A stretch of 64,000 bases of DNA from Hydractinia symbiolongicarpus. Lineage: Eukaryota > Cnidaria > Hydrozoa > Anthoathecata > Hydractiniidae. The notes beneath the pieces were generated by a model that was not told the DNA's origin, ran no database searches, and saw only the letters and a program-made list of their open reading frames with translations. Position 1 is the first letter of the stretch; every line of letters starts with the position of its first letter. The translations under genes were made by a program, and so were the position numbers. This document shows positions 37,100 through 50,474 of this stretch, piece after piece. The DNA is taken from assembly GCF_029227915.1 (NCBI RefSeq), contig NC_079884.1:29514001-29578000 (forward strand). The letters run 5' to 3'.

Positions 37100-39100
37100 C
37101 CCTTGGTACTTTCTTTCTATACTTTTGACTATACGGGCCGAGTCCGGGATTTACGGTAAATCGCGGGTTTTCGTTTGCCGGCAATTAAACTTTTTTTATT
37201 CAGCGTCTCATCAAAAATGAAAACATTTTTAAAAACTACAAGTCTCATGAGCTTTAGTGGTGAAATAATAACTTCAAAAATCGTTTTGCAAATGAGTTTA
37301 CTCACAGGGTACTTTCTTTGTATACATTCGACTATACGGGCCAAGACCGGGATTCACAGGAAATCGCGTGTTTTCGTTTGTCGGCTATTAAACCACATTC
37401 ATTAAGCGTCTCATCAAAAATGAAAACATTTGTGAAAACTACAAGTCTCATGCGTTTTAGTGGTGAAAAAATAATTTAAAAAATCGTTCGGGAAATGAGT
37501 TTACTCCCTGGGTACTTTCTTTGTATACTTTTGACTATACAGTCTGAGTCCGGGGTCTACTGGAAATGGCGGGTTTTCGTTTGCCGGCGATTAAACTTCT
37601 TTTATTCAGCGTCTCATCAAAAATGAAAACATTTTTGAAAGCTACAAGTCTCATGCGTTTTAGTGGTGAAAAGGTAATTTAAAAAATCGTTTTGGAAATG
37701 AGTTTACTCACAGGGTACTTTCTCTGTATACATTCGACTATACGGGCCAAGACCGGGATTTACAGGAAATCGCGGGTTTTCATTTGCCGGCTATTAAACC
37801 ACATTCATTAGGCGTCTCATCAAAAATGAAAACATTTCTGAAAACTACAAGTCTCATGCGTTTTAGTGGTGAAAAAATAATTTAAAAAATCGTTCGGGAA
37901 ATGAGTTTACTCCCTGGGTACTTTCTTTGTATACTTTTGACTACACGGGCCGAGTCCGGAATTTACGGGAAATGGCGGGTTTTCGTTTGCCGGCGATTAA
38001 ACCACTTTCATTAAGCGTCTCATCAAAAATGAAAACATTTTTGAAAACTACTAGTCTCATGCGTTTTAGTGGTGAAAAAATAATTTAAAAAATCGTTCAT
38101 GAAATGAGTTTACTCCCTTGGTACTTTCTTTCTATACTTTTGACTATACGGGCCGAGTCCGGGATTTAAGGTAAATCGCGGGTTTTCGTTGGCCGGCGAT
38201 TAAACTTTTTTAATTCAGCGTCTCATCAAAAATGAAAACATTTTTAAAAACTACAAGTCTCATGAGCTTTAGTGGTGAAATAATAACTTCAAAAATCGTT
38301 TTGGAAATGAGTTTACTCACAGGGTACTTTCTTTGTATACATTCGACTATACGGGCCAAGACCGGGATTCACAGGAAATCGCGTGTTTTCGTTTGCCGGC
38401 TATTAAACCACATTCATTAAGCGTCTCATCAAAAATGAAAACATTTCTGAAAACTACAAGTCTCATGCGTTTTAGTGGTGAAAAAATAATTTAAAAAATC
38501 GTTCGGGAAATGAGTTTACTCCCTGGGTACTTTATTTGTATACTTTTGACTATACGGGCCGATTCCGGAGTTTACGGGAAATGGCGGGTTTTCGTTTGCC
38601 GGCGATTAAACCACTTTCATTAAGCGTCTCATCAAAAATGACAACATTTCTGAAAACCACATGTCTCATGCCTTTTAGTGGTGAAAAAATAATTTAAAAA
38701 ATCGTTCAAGCAATGAGTTTACTCCCTGGGTACTTTCTTTGTATACTTTTGACTATACAGTCTGAGTCCGGGGTCTACTGGAAATGGCGGGTTTTCGTTT
38801 GCCGGCGATTAAACTTCTTTTATTCAGCGTCTCATCAAAAATGAAAACATTTTTGAAAGCTACAAGTCTCATGCGTTTTAGTGGTGAAAAAATAATTTAA
38901 AAAATCGTTCGGGAAATGAGTTTACTTCCTGGGTACTTTCTTTGTATACTTTTGACTATACCGGCCGAGTCCGGAGTTTACGACAAATGGCGGGTTTTCG
39001 TTTGCCGGCGATTAAACCACTTTCATTAGGCGTCTCATCAAAAATGACAACATTTCTGAAAACCACATGTCTCATGCGTATTAGTGGTGAAAAAATAATT
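37100..39100 (+). repeat. Array B short local duplications (5-mer and 3-mer)
   Basis: The rare CCCTTGGTACTTTCTTTCTATAC occurs at 37100 and 38115, exactly 1,015 bp (5 monomers) apart, and the following TAATAACTTCAAAAATCG monomer is repeated with it. ACAGTCTGAGTCCGGGG then occurs at 38757 and 39366, 609 bp (3 monomers) apart. These are small tandem duplications nested in the larger pattern. Confidence 0.8.
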
Positions 39101-41490
39101 TAAAAAATCGTTCGGGAAATGAGTTTACTCCCTGGGTACTTTCTTTGTATACTTTTGACTATACCGGCCGAGTCCGGAGTTTACGGGAAATGGCGGGTTT
39201 TCGTTTGCCGGCGATTAAACCACTTTCATTAAGCGTCTCATCAAAAATGACAACATTTCTGAAAACCACATGTCTCATGCCTTTTAGTGGTGAAAAAATA
39301 ATTTAAAAAATCGTTCATGCAATGAGTTTACTCCCTGGGTACTTTCTTTGTATACTTTTGACTATACAGTCTGAGTCCGGGGTCTACTGGAAATGGCGGG
39401 TTTTCGTTTGCCGGCGATTAAACTTCTTTTATTCAGCGTCTCATCAAAAATGAAAACATTTTTGAAAGCTACAAGTCTCATGCGTTTTAGTGGTGAAAAA
39501 ATAATTTAAAAAATCGTTCGGGAAATGAGTTTACTCCCTGGGTACTTTCTTTGTATACTTTTGACTATACGGGCCGAGTCCGGAGTTTACGAGAAATGGC
39601 GGGTTTTCGTTTGCCAGCGATTAAACCACTTTCATTAAGCGTCTCATCAAAAATGACAACATTTCTGAAAACCACATGTCTCATGCGTTTTAGTGGTGAA
39701 AAAATAATTTAAAAAATCGTTCGGGAAATGAGTTTACTCCCTGGGTACTTTCTTTGTATACTTTTGACTATACGGGCAGAGTCCGGAGTTTACGGGAAAT
39801 GGCGGGTTTTCGTTTGCCGGCGATTAAACCACTTTCATTAAGCGTTTCATCAAAAATGACAACATTTCTGAAAACCACATGTCTCATGCGTTTTAGTGGT
39901 GAAAAAATAATTTAAAAAATCGTTCATGAAATGAGTTTACTCCATGGGTACTTTCTTTGTATTCTTTTGACTATACGGGACGAGTCCGGGATTTACGGGA
40001 AATCGCGGTTTTTCGTTTGCCGGCGATTAAACTATTTTTTTTCAGCGTCTCATCAAAAATGAAAACATTTTTAAAAACTACAAGTCTCATGAGCTTTAGT
40101 GGTGAAATAATAATTTAAAAAATCGTTCATGCAATGAGTTGACTCCCTGGGTACTTTCTTTGTATACTTTTGACTATACGGGCCTAGTCCGGGATTTACG
40201 GGAAATCGCGGGTTTTCGTTCGGCGGCGATTAAACTTTTTTTATTCAGCGTCTCATCAAAAATGAAAACATTTTTAAAAACTACAAGTCTCATGAGCTTT
40301 AGTGGTGAAATAATAATTTAAAAAATCGTTCGCGAAATGAGTTTACTCCCTGGGTACTTTCTTTGTGTACTTTTAACTATCCGGGCCGAGTCCGGGATTT
40401 ACGGGAAAAGTCGGGTTTTCGTTTGCCGGCGATTAAACTTCTTTTATTCAGCGTCTCATCAAAAATGAAAACATTTTTGAAAACTACAAGTCTCATGCGT
40501 TTCAGTGGTGAAAAGGTATTTTAAAAAATCGTTTTGGAAATGAGTTTACTCCCTGGGTACTTTCTTTGTATACTTTTGACTATACGGGCCGAGTCCAGAG
40601 TTTACGGGAAATGGCGGGTTTTCGTTTGCCGGCGATTAAACCACTTTCATTAAGCGTTTCATCAAAAATGACAACATTTCTGAAAACCACATGTCTCATG
40701 CGTTTTAGTGGTGAAAAAATAATTTAAAAAATCGTTCATGAAATGAGTTTACTCCATGGGTACTTTCTTTGTATACTTTTGACTATACGGGACGAGTCCG
40801 GGATTTACAGGAAATCGCGGTTTTTCGTTTCCCGGCGATTAAACTTTTTTTATTCAGCGTCTCATCAAAAATGAAAACATTTTTAAAAACTACAAGTCTC
40901 ATGAGCTTTAGTGGTGAAATAATAATTTAAAAAATCGTTCGCGAAATGACTTTACTCCCTGGGTACATTCTTTGTATACATTAGACTATACGGGCCAAGC
41001 CCGGGATTTACGGGAAATCGCGGGTTTTCGTTTGCCGGCGATTAAACCTCTTTCATTAAGCGTCTCATCAAAAATGAAAACATTTTTGAAAACTACAAGT
41101 CTCATCCGTTTTAGTGGTGAAAAAAAATTTTAAAAAATCTTTTGGGAAATGAGTTTACACCCTGGGTACTTTTTTTGTACACATTCGACTATGCGGGCAA
41201 AGCCCGGGATTTACGTGAAATCGCGGGTTTTCGTTTGCCGGCGATTAAACCACTTTCATTAAGCGTCTCATCAAAAATGAAAACATCTTTGAAAACTACT
41301 AGTCTCATGCGTTTTAGTGGTGAAAAAATAATTTAAAAAATCGTTCATGAAATGAGTTTACTCCCTTGGTACTTTCTTTCTATACTTTTGACTATACGGG
41401 CCGAGTCCGGGATTTACGGTAAATCGCGGGTTTTCGTTTGCCGGCGATTAAACTTTTTTTATTCAGCGTCTCATCAAAAATGAAAACATT
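39100..41490 (+). repeat. Array B 20-mer repeat, copy 1 (shift 4,060 bp)
   Basis: Realigns with about 43,160-45,550 at exactly 4,060 bp, which is 20 x 203. Markers: ACAGTCTGAG (39366 and 43426), TTTACGAGAAATGG (39587 and 43647), TTTGTATTCTTTTGAC (39956 and 44016), CATGCAATGAG (40129 and 44189), TTTGTGTAC (40365 and 44425) and GTCCAGAGTTTACGG (40592 and 44652). Confidence 0.86.
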
Positions 41491-42162
41491 TCTGAAAACT
41501 ACAAGTCTCATGCGTTTTAGTGGTGAAAAAATAATTTAAAAAATCGTTCGGGAAATGAGTTTACTCCCTGGGTACTTTCTTTGTATACTTTTGACTATAC
41601 GGGCCGATTCCGGAGTTTACGGGAAATGGCGGGTTTTCGTTTGCCGGCGATTAAACCACTTTCATTAAGCGTCTCATCAAAAATGACAACATTTCTAAAA
41701 ACCACATCTCTCATGCCTTTTAGTGGTGAAAAAATAATTTAAAAAATCGTTCATGCAATGAGTTTACTCCCTGGGTACTTTCTTTGTATACTTTTGACTA
41801 TACAGTCTTAGTCCGGGGTCTACTGGAAATGGCGGATTTTCGTTTGCCGGCGATTAAACTTCTTTTATTCAGCGTCTCATCAAAAATGAAAACATTTTTG
41901 AAAGCTACAAGTCTCATGCGTTTTAGTGGTGAAAAGGTAATTTAAAAAATCGTTTTGGAAATGAGTTTACTCACAGGGTACTTTCTCTGTATACATTCGA
42001 CTATACGGGCCAAGACCGGGATTTACAGGAAATCGCGGGTTTTCGTTTGCCGGCTATTAAACCACATTCATTAGGCGTCTCATCAAAAATGAAAACATTT
42101 CTGCAAACTACAAGTCTCATGCGTTTTAGTGGTGAAAAAATAATTTAAAAAATCGTTCGGGA
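41490..42162 (+). repeat. Array B repeat continuing at 4,263 bp (21-mer)
   Basis: Immediately after the 4,060-bp match ends, the sequence matches 45,753-46,425 at 4,263 bp, exactly one more monomer. Shared rare markers are CCACATCTCTCATGCC (41701 and 45964), CAGTCTTAGTCCGGGG and GGCGGATTTTCG (near 41832 and 46095) and CTGCAAACTAC (42102 and 46365). The extra unit in the second copy is the monomer around 45,550-45,752. Confidence 0.85.
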
Positions 42163-43159
42163 AATGAGTTTACTCCCTGGGTACTTTCTTTGTATACTTT
42201 TGACTATACGGGCCGAGTCCGGAGTTTACGAGAAATGGCGGGTTTTCGTTTGCCGGCGATTAAACCACTTTCATTAAGCGTCTCATCAAAAATGACAACA
42301 TTTCTGAAAACCACATGTCTCATGCGTTTTAGTGGTGAAAAAATAATTTAAAAAATCGTTCATGCAATGAGTTTACTCCCTGGGTACTTTCTTTGTATAC
42401 TTTCGACTATACAGTCTGAGTCCGGGGTATTCTGGAAATGGCGGGTTTTCGTTTGCCGGCGATTAAACTTCTTTTATTCAGCGTCTCATCAAAAATGAAA
42501 ACATTTTTGAAAGCTACAAGTCTCATGCGTTTTAGTGGTGAAAAAATAATTTAAAAAATCGTTCGGGAAATGAGTTTACTCCCTGGGTACTTTCTTTGTA
42601 TACTTTTGACTATACGGGCCGAGTCCGGAGTTTACGAGAAATGGCGGGTTTTCGTTTGCTGGCGATTAAACCACTTTCATTAAGCGTCTCATCAAAAATG
42701 ACAACATTTCTGAAAACCACATGTCTCATGCGTTTTAGTGGTGGAAAAATAATTTAAAAAATCGTTCGGGAAATGAGTTTACTCCCTGGGTACTTTCTTT
42801 GTATACTTTTGACTATACGGGCCGAGTCCGGAGTTTACGGGAAATGGCGGGTTTTCGTTTGCCGGCGATTAAACTTTTTTTATTCAGCGTCTCATCAAAA
42901 ATGAAAACATTTTTAAAAACTACAAGTCTCATGAGCTTTAGTGGTGAAATAATAATTTAAAAAATCGTTCGCGAAATGAGTTTACTCCCTGGGTACTTTC
43001 TTTGTGTACTTTTAACTATACGGGCCAAGTCCGGGATTTACGGGAAATGTCGGGTTTTCGTTTGCCGGCGATTAAACTTCTTTTATTCAGCGTCTCATCA
43101 AAAATGAAAACATTTCTGCAAACTACAAGTCTCATGCGTTTTAGTGGTGAAAAAATAAT

Positions 43160-46100
43160 TTAAAAAATCGTTCGGGAAATGAGTTTACTCCCTGGGTACT
43201 TTCTTTGTATACTTTTGACTATACGGGCCGAGTCCGGAGTTTACGAGAAATGGCGGGTTTTCGTTTGCCGGCGATTAAACCACTTTCATTAAGCGTCTCA
43301 TCAAAAATGACAACATTTCTGAAAACCACATGTCTCATGCGTTTTAGTGGTGAAAAAATAATTTAAAAAATCGTTTATGCAATGAGTTTACTCCCTGGGT
43401 ACTTTCTTTGTATACTTTTGACTATACAGTCTGAGTCCGGGGTCTACTGGAAATGGCGGGTTTTCGTTTGCCGGCGATTAAACTTCTTTTATTCTGCGTC
43501 TCATCAAAAATCTAAACATTTTTGAAAGCTACAAGTCTCATGCGTTTTAGTGGTGAAAAAATAATTTAAAAAATCGTTCGGGAAATGAGTTTACTCCCTG
43601 GGTACTTTCTTTGTATACTTTTGACTATATGGGCCGAGTCCGGAGTTTACGAGAAATGGCGGGTTTTCGTTTGCCGGCGATTAAACCACTTTCATTAAGC
43701 GTCTCATCAAAAATGACAACATTTCTGAAAACCACATGTCTCATGCGTTTTAGTGGTGAAAAAATAATTTAAAAAATCGTTCGGGAAATGAGTTTACTCC
43801 CTGGGTACTTTCTTTGTATACTTTTGACTATACGGGCCGAGTCCGGAGTTTACGGGAAATGGCGGGTTTTCGTTTGCCGGCGATTAAACCACTTTCATTA
43901 AGCGTTTCATCAAAAATGACAACATTTCTGAAAACCACATGTCTCATGCGTTTTAGTGGTGAAAAAATAATTTAAAAAATCGTTCATGAAATGAGTTTAC
44001 TCCATGGGTACTTTCTTTGTATTCTTTTGACTATACGGGACGAGTCCGGGATTTACGGGAAATCGCGGTTTTTCATTTGCCGGCGATTAAACTTTTTTTA
44101 TTCAGCGTCTCATCAAAAATGAAAACATTTTTAAAAACTACAAGTCTCATGAGCTTTAGTGGTGAAATAATAATTTAAAAAATCGTTCATGCAATGAGTT
44201 TACTCCCTGGGTACTTTCTTTGTATACTTTTGACTATACGGGCCTAGTCCGGGATTTACGGGAAATCGCGGGTTTTCGTTTGCCGGCGATTAAACTTTTT
44301 TTATTCAGCGTCTCATCAAAAATGAAAACATTTTTAAAAACTACAAGTCTCATGAGCTTTAGTGGTGAAATAATAATTTAAAAAATCGTTCGCGAAATGA
44401 ATTTACTCCCTGGGTACTTTCTTTGTGTACTTTTAACTATACGGGCCGAGTCCGGGATTTACGGGAAATGTCGGGTTTTCGTTTGCCGGCGATTAAACTT
44501 CTTTTATTCAGCCTCTCATCAAAAATGAAAACATTTTTGAAAACTACAAGTCTCATGCGTTTTAGTGGTGAAAAGGTATTTTAAAAAATCGTTTTGGAAA
44601 TGAGTTTACTCCCTGGGTACTTTCTTTGTATACTTTTGACTATACGGGCCGAGTCCAGAGTTTACGGGAAATGGCGGGTTTTCGTTTGCCGGCGATTAAA
44701 CCACTTTCATTAAGCGTTTCATCAAAAATGACAACATTTCTGAAAACCACATGTCTCATGCGTTTTAGTGGTGAAAAAATAATTTAAAAAATCGTTCATG
44801 AAATGAGTTTACTCCATGGGTACTTTCTTTGTATACTTTTGACTATACGGGACGAGTCCGGGATTTACGGGAAATCGCGGTTTTTCGATTGCCGGCGATT
44901 AAACTTTTTTTATTCAGCGTCTCATCAAAAATGAAAACATTTTTAAAAACTACAAGTCTCATGAGCTTTAGTGGTGAAATAATAATTTAAAAAATCGTTC
45001 GCGAAATGAGTTTACTCCCTGGGTACATTCTTTGTATACATTAGACTATACGGGCCAAGCCCGGGATTTACGGGAAATCGCGGGTTTTCGTTTGCCGGCG
45101 ATTAAATCTCTTTCATTAAGCGTCTCATCAAAAATGAAAACATTTTTGAAAACTACAAGTCTTATCCGTTTTAGTGGTGAAAAACAATTTTAAAAAATCT
45201 TTCGGGAAATGAGTTTACACCCTGGGTACTTTTTTTGCACACATTCGACTATGCGGGCCAAGCCCGGGATTTACGTGAAATCGCGGGTTTTCGTTTGCCG
45301 GCGATTAAACCACTTTCATTAAGCGTCTCATCAAAAATGAAAACATCTTTGAAAACTACTAGTCTCATGCGTTTTAGTGGTGAAAAAATAATTTAAAAAA
45401 TCGTTCATGAAATGAGTTTACTCCCTTGGTACTTTCTTTCTATACTTTTGACTATACGGGCCGAGTCCGGGATTTACGGTAAATCGCGGGTTTTCGTTTG
45501 CCGGCGATTAAACTTTTTTTATTCAGCGTCTCATCAAAAATGAAAACATTTTTAAAAACTACAAGTCTCATGAGCTTTAGTGGTGAAATAATAACTTCAA
45601 AAATCGTTTTGGAAATGAGTTTACTCACAGGGTACTTTCTTTGTATACATTCGACTATACGGGCCAAGACCGGGATTCACAGGAAATCGCGTGTTTTCGT
45701 TTGCCGGCTATTAAACCACATTCATTAAGCGTCTCATCAAAAATGAAAACATTTCTGAAAACTACAAGTCTCATGCGTTTTAGTGGTGAAAAAATAATTT
45801 AAAAAATCGTTCGGGAAATGAGTTTACTCCCTGGGTACTTTCTTTGTATACTTTTGACTATACGGGCCGATTCCGGAGTTTACGGGAAATGGCGGGTTTT
45901 CGTTTGCCGGCGATTAAACCACTTTCATTAAGCGTCTCATCAAAAATGACAACATTTCTAAAAACCACATCTCTCATGCCTTTTAGTGGTAAAAAAATAA
46001 TTTAAAAAATCGTTCATGCAATGAGTTTACTCCCTGGGTACTTTCTTTGTATACTTTTGACTATACAGTCTTAGTCCGGGGTCTACTGGAAATGGCGGAT

Positions 46101-46425
46101 TTTCGTTTGCCGGCGATTAAACTTCTTTTATTCAGCGTCTCATCAAAAATGAAAACATTTTTGAAAGCTACAAGTCTCATGCGTTTTAGTGGTGAAAAGG
46201 TAATTTAAAAAATCGTTTTGGAAATGAGTTTACTCAGAGGGTACTTTCTCTGTATACATTCGACTATACGGGCCAAGACCGGGATTTACAGGAAATCGCG
46301 GGTTTTCGTTTGCCGGCTATTAAACCACATTCATTAGGCGTCTCATCAAAAATGAAAACATTTCTGCAAACTACAAGTCTCATGCGTTTTAGTGGTGAAA
46401 AAATAATTTAAAAAATCGTTCATGC
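43160..46425 (+). repeat. Array B 20-/21-mer repeat, copy 2, with one extra monomer
   Basis: Second copy of the 39.1-42.2 kb block. It is one 203-bp unit longer because a TAATAACTTCAAAAATCG-type monomer (about 45,550-45,752) is present here and absent at the matching site near 41,490. The two versions join within the shared CATCAAAAATGAAAACATT segment, so the exchange point cannot be fixed to a base. Confidence 0.84.
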
Positions 46426-48241
46426 AATGAGTTTACTCCCTGGGTACTTTCTTTGTATACTTTTGACTATACAGTCTGAGTCCGGGGTCTACTGGAAATG
46501 GCGGGTTTTCGTTTGCCGGCGATTAAACTTCTTTTATTCAGCGTCTCATCAAAAATGAAAACATTTTGGAAAGCTACAAGTCTCATGCGTTTTAGTGGTG
46601 AAAAGGTAATTTAAAAAATCGTTTTGGAAATGAGTTTACTCACAGGGTACTTTCTCTGTATACATTTGACTATACGGGCCAAGACCGGGATTTACAGGAA
46701 ATCGCGGGTTTTCATTTGCCGGCTATTAAACCACATTCATTAGGCGTCTCATCAAAAATGAAAACATTTCTGAAATTTACAAGTCTCATGCGTTTTAGTG
46801 GTGAAAAAATAATTTAAAAAATCGTTCGGAAAATGAGTTTACTCCCTGGGTACTTTCTTTGTATACTTTTGACTATACGGGCCGAGTCCGGAATTTACGG
46901 GAAATGGCGGGTTTTCGTTTGCCAGCGATTAAACCACTTTCATTAAGCGTCTCATCAAAAATGACAACATTTCTGAAAACCACATGTCTCATGCGTTTTA
47001 GTGGTGAAATAATAATTTAAAAAATCGTTCATGCAATGAGTTTACTCCCTGGGTACTTTCTTTGTATACTTTTGACTATACGGGTCTAGTCCGGGATTTA
47101 CGGGAAATCGCGGGTTTTCGTTTGCCGGCGATTAAACTTTTTTTATTCAGCGTCTCATCAAAAATGAAAACATTTTTAAAAACGATAAGTCTCATGAGCT
47201 TTAGTGGTGAAATAATAATTTTAAAAAATCGTTCGCGAAATGAGTTTACTCCCTGGGTACTTTCTTTGTGTACTTTTAACTATACGGGCCGAGTCCAAGA
47301 TTTACGGGAAATGTCGGGTTTTCGTTTGCCGGCGATTAAACCTCTTTCATTAGGCGTCTCATCAAAAATGAAAACATTTTTGAAAACTACAAGTCTCATC
47401 CGTTTTAGTGGTGAAAAAAAATTTTAAAAAATCGTTCGGGAAATGAGTTTACACCCTGGGTACTTTTTTTGTATACATTCGACTATGCGGGCCAAGCCCG
47501 GGATTTACGTGAAATCGCGGGTTTTCGTTTGCCGGCGATTAAACCACTTTCATTAAGCGTCTCATCAAAAATGAAAACATTTTTGAAAACTACTAGTCTC
47601 ATGCGTTTTAGTGGTGAAAAAATAATTTAAAAAATCGTTCATGAAATGAGTTTACTCCCTTGGTACTTTCTTTCTATACTTTTGACTATATGGGTCGAGT
47701 CCGGGATTTACGGTAAATCGCGGGTTTTCGTTTGCTGGCGATTAAACCACTTTCATTAAGCGTCTCATCAAAAATGAAAACATTTCTGAAAACTACAAGT
47801 CTCATGCGTTTTAGTGGTGAAAATATAATTTAAAAAATCGTTCGGGAAATGACTTTACTCCCTGGGTACTTTCTTTGTATACTTTTGACTATACGGGCCG
47901 ATTCCGGAGTTTACGGAAAATGGCGGGTTTTCGTTTGCCGGCGATTAAACCACTTTCATTAAGCGTCTCATCAAAAATGACAACATTTCTGAAAACCACA
48001 TGTCTCATGCCTTTTAGTGGTGAAAAAATAATTTAAAAAATCGTTCATGCAATGAGTTTACTCCCTGGGTACTTTCTTTGTATACTTTTGACTATACAGT
48101 CTGAGTCCGGGGTCTACTGGAAATGGCGGGTTTTCGTTTGCCGGCGATTAAACTTCTTTTATTCAGCGTCTCATCAAAAATGAAAACATTTTTGAAAGCT
48201 ACAAGTCTCATGCGTTTTAGTGGTGAAAAGGTAATTTAAAA

Positions 48242-49370
48242 AATCGTTTTGGAAATCAGTTTACTCACAGGGTACTTTCTCTGTATACATTCGACTATAC
48301 GGGCCAAGACCGGGATTTACAGGAAATCGCGGGTTTTCGTTTGCCGGCTATTAAACCACATTCATTAGGCGTCTCATCAAAAATGAAAACATTTCTGCAA
48401 ACTACAAGTCTCATGCGTTTTAGTGGTGAAAAAATAATTTAAAAAATCGTTCGGGAAATGAGTTTACTCCCTGGGTACTTTCTTTGTATACTTTTGACTA
48501 TACGGGCCGAGTCCGGAGTTTACGGGAAATGGCAGGTTTTCGTTTGCCGGCGATTAAACCACTTTCATTAAGCGTCTCATCAAAAATGACAACATTTCTG
48601 AAAACCAAATGTCTCATGCGTTTTAGTGGTTAAAAAATAATTTAAAAAATCGTTCGGGAAATGAGTTTACTCCCTGGGTACTTTCTTTGTATACTTTTGA
48701 CTATACGGGCCGAGTCCGGAGTTTACGGGAAATGGCGGGTTTTCGTTTGCCGGCGATTAAACCACTTTTATTACGCGTCTCATCAAAAATGACAACATTT
48801 CTGAAAGCCGCATGTCTCATGCGTTTTAGTGGTGAAAAAATAATTTAAAAAATCGTTCATGCAATGAGTTTACTCCCTGGGTACTTTCTTTGTATACTTT
48901 TGACTATACAGGCCTAGTCCGGGATTTACGGGAAATCGCGGGTTTTCGTTTGCCGGCGATTAAATTTTTTTATTCAGCGTCTCATCAAAAATGAAAACAT
49001 TTTTAAAAACTACAAGTCTCATGAGCTTTAGTGGTGAAATAATAATTTAAATAATCGTTCGCGAAATGAGTTTACTCCCTGGGTACTTTCTTTGTGTACT
49101 TTTAACTATACGGGCCGAGTCCGGGATTTACGGGAAATGTCGGGTTTTCGTTTGCCGGCGATTAAACTTCTTTTATTCAGGGTCTCATCAAAAATGACAA
49201 CATTTCTGAAAACCACATGTCTCATGCGTTTTAGTGGTGAAAAAACAATTTAAAAAATCGTTCATGAAATGAGTTTACTCCATGGGTACTTTCTTTGTAT
49301 ACTTTTGACTATACGGGACGAGTCCGGGATTTACGGGAAATCGCGGGTTTTCGTTTGCCAGCGATTAAAC
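48242..49370 (+). repeat. Array B 11-mer repeat, copy 1 (shift 2,233 bp)
   Basis: Matches 50,475-51,603 at exactly 2,233 bp (11 x 203). Shared rare markers are GGAAATCAGTTTACTCACAG (48251 and 50484), TAAATTTTTTTATTCAG (48961 and 51194) and TTTAAATAATCGTTCGCG (49047 and 51280). Private differences include GGCAGGTTTTCG near 48531, GGTTAAAAAATAATTT near 48629 and a GGGTCTCATC at 49180. Confidence 0.84.
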
Positions 49371-50474
49371 CACTTTTATTACGCGTCTCATCAAAAATGA
49401 CAACATTTCTGAAAACCACATGTCTCATGCGTTTTAGTGGTGAAAAAATAATTTAAAAAATCGTTCGGGAAATGAGTTTACTCCCTGGGTACTTTCTTTG
49501 TATACTTTTGACTATACGGGCTGAGGCCGGAGTTTACGGGAAATGGCGGGTTTTCGTTTGCCGGCGATTAAACCACTTTTATTACGCGTCTCATCAAAAA
49601 TGACAACATTTCTGAAAACCACATGTCTCATGCGTTTTAGTGGTGAAAAAATAATTTAAAAAATCGTTCATGCAATGAGTTTACTCCCTGGGTACTTTCT
49701 TTGTATACTTTTGACTATACGGGCCTAGTCCGGGATTTACGGGAAATCGCGGGTTTTCGTTTGCCGGCGATTAAACTTTTTTTATTCAGCGTCTCATCAA
49801 AAATGAAAACATTTTTAAAAACTACAAGTCTCATCCGTTTTAGTGGTAAAAAAAAAATTTTAAAAAATCGTTCGGGAAATGAGTTTACACCCTGGGTACT
49901 TTTTTTGTATACATTCGACTATGCGGGCCAAGCCCGGGATTTACGTGAAATCGCGGGTTTTCGTTTGCCGGCGATTAAACCACTTTCATTAAGCGTCTCA
50001 TCAAAAATGAAAACATTTTGGAAAACTACTAGTCTCATGCGTTTTAGTGGTGAAAAAATAATTTAAAAAATCGTTCATGAAATAAGTTTATTCTCTTGGT
50101 ACTTTCTTTCTATACTTTTGACTATACGGGCCGAGTCCGGGATTTACGGTAAATCGCGGGTTTTCGTTTGCCGGCGATTAAACTTTTTTTATTCAGCGTC
50201 TCATCAAAAATGAAAACATTTTTAAAAACTACAAGTCTCATGAGCTTTATTGGTGAAATAATAACTTCAAAAATCGTTTTGGAAATGAGTTTACTCACAG
50301 GGTACTTTCTTTTTATACATTCGACTATACGGGCCAAGACCGGGATTCACAGGAAATCGCGTGTTTTCGTGTGCCGGCTATTAAACCACATTCATTAAGC
50401 GTCTCATCAAAAATGAAAACATTTCTGAAAACTACAAGTCTCATGCGTTTTAGTGGTGAAAATATAATTTAAAA

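Noticed and set aside
47062-47427. Open reading frame of 121 codons, with a similar one at 49,701-50,066
   Set aside because: Both are two array B monomers read in succession. A one-base length change in the A/T tract between the monomers removes the usual stop (TAATTTTAAAAAATCG instead of TAATTTAAAAAATCG). The same peptide segments recur across the array in short frames, and 203 is not a multiple of three. No domain, codon bias or promoter supports a gene.
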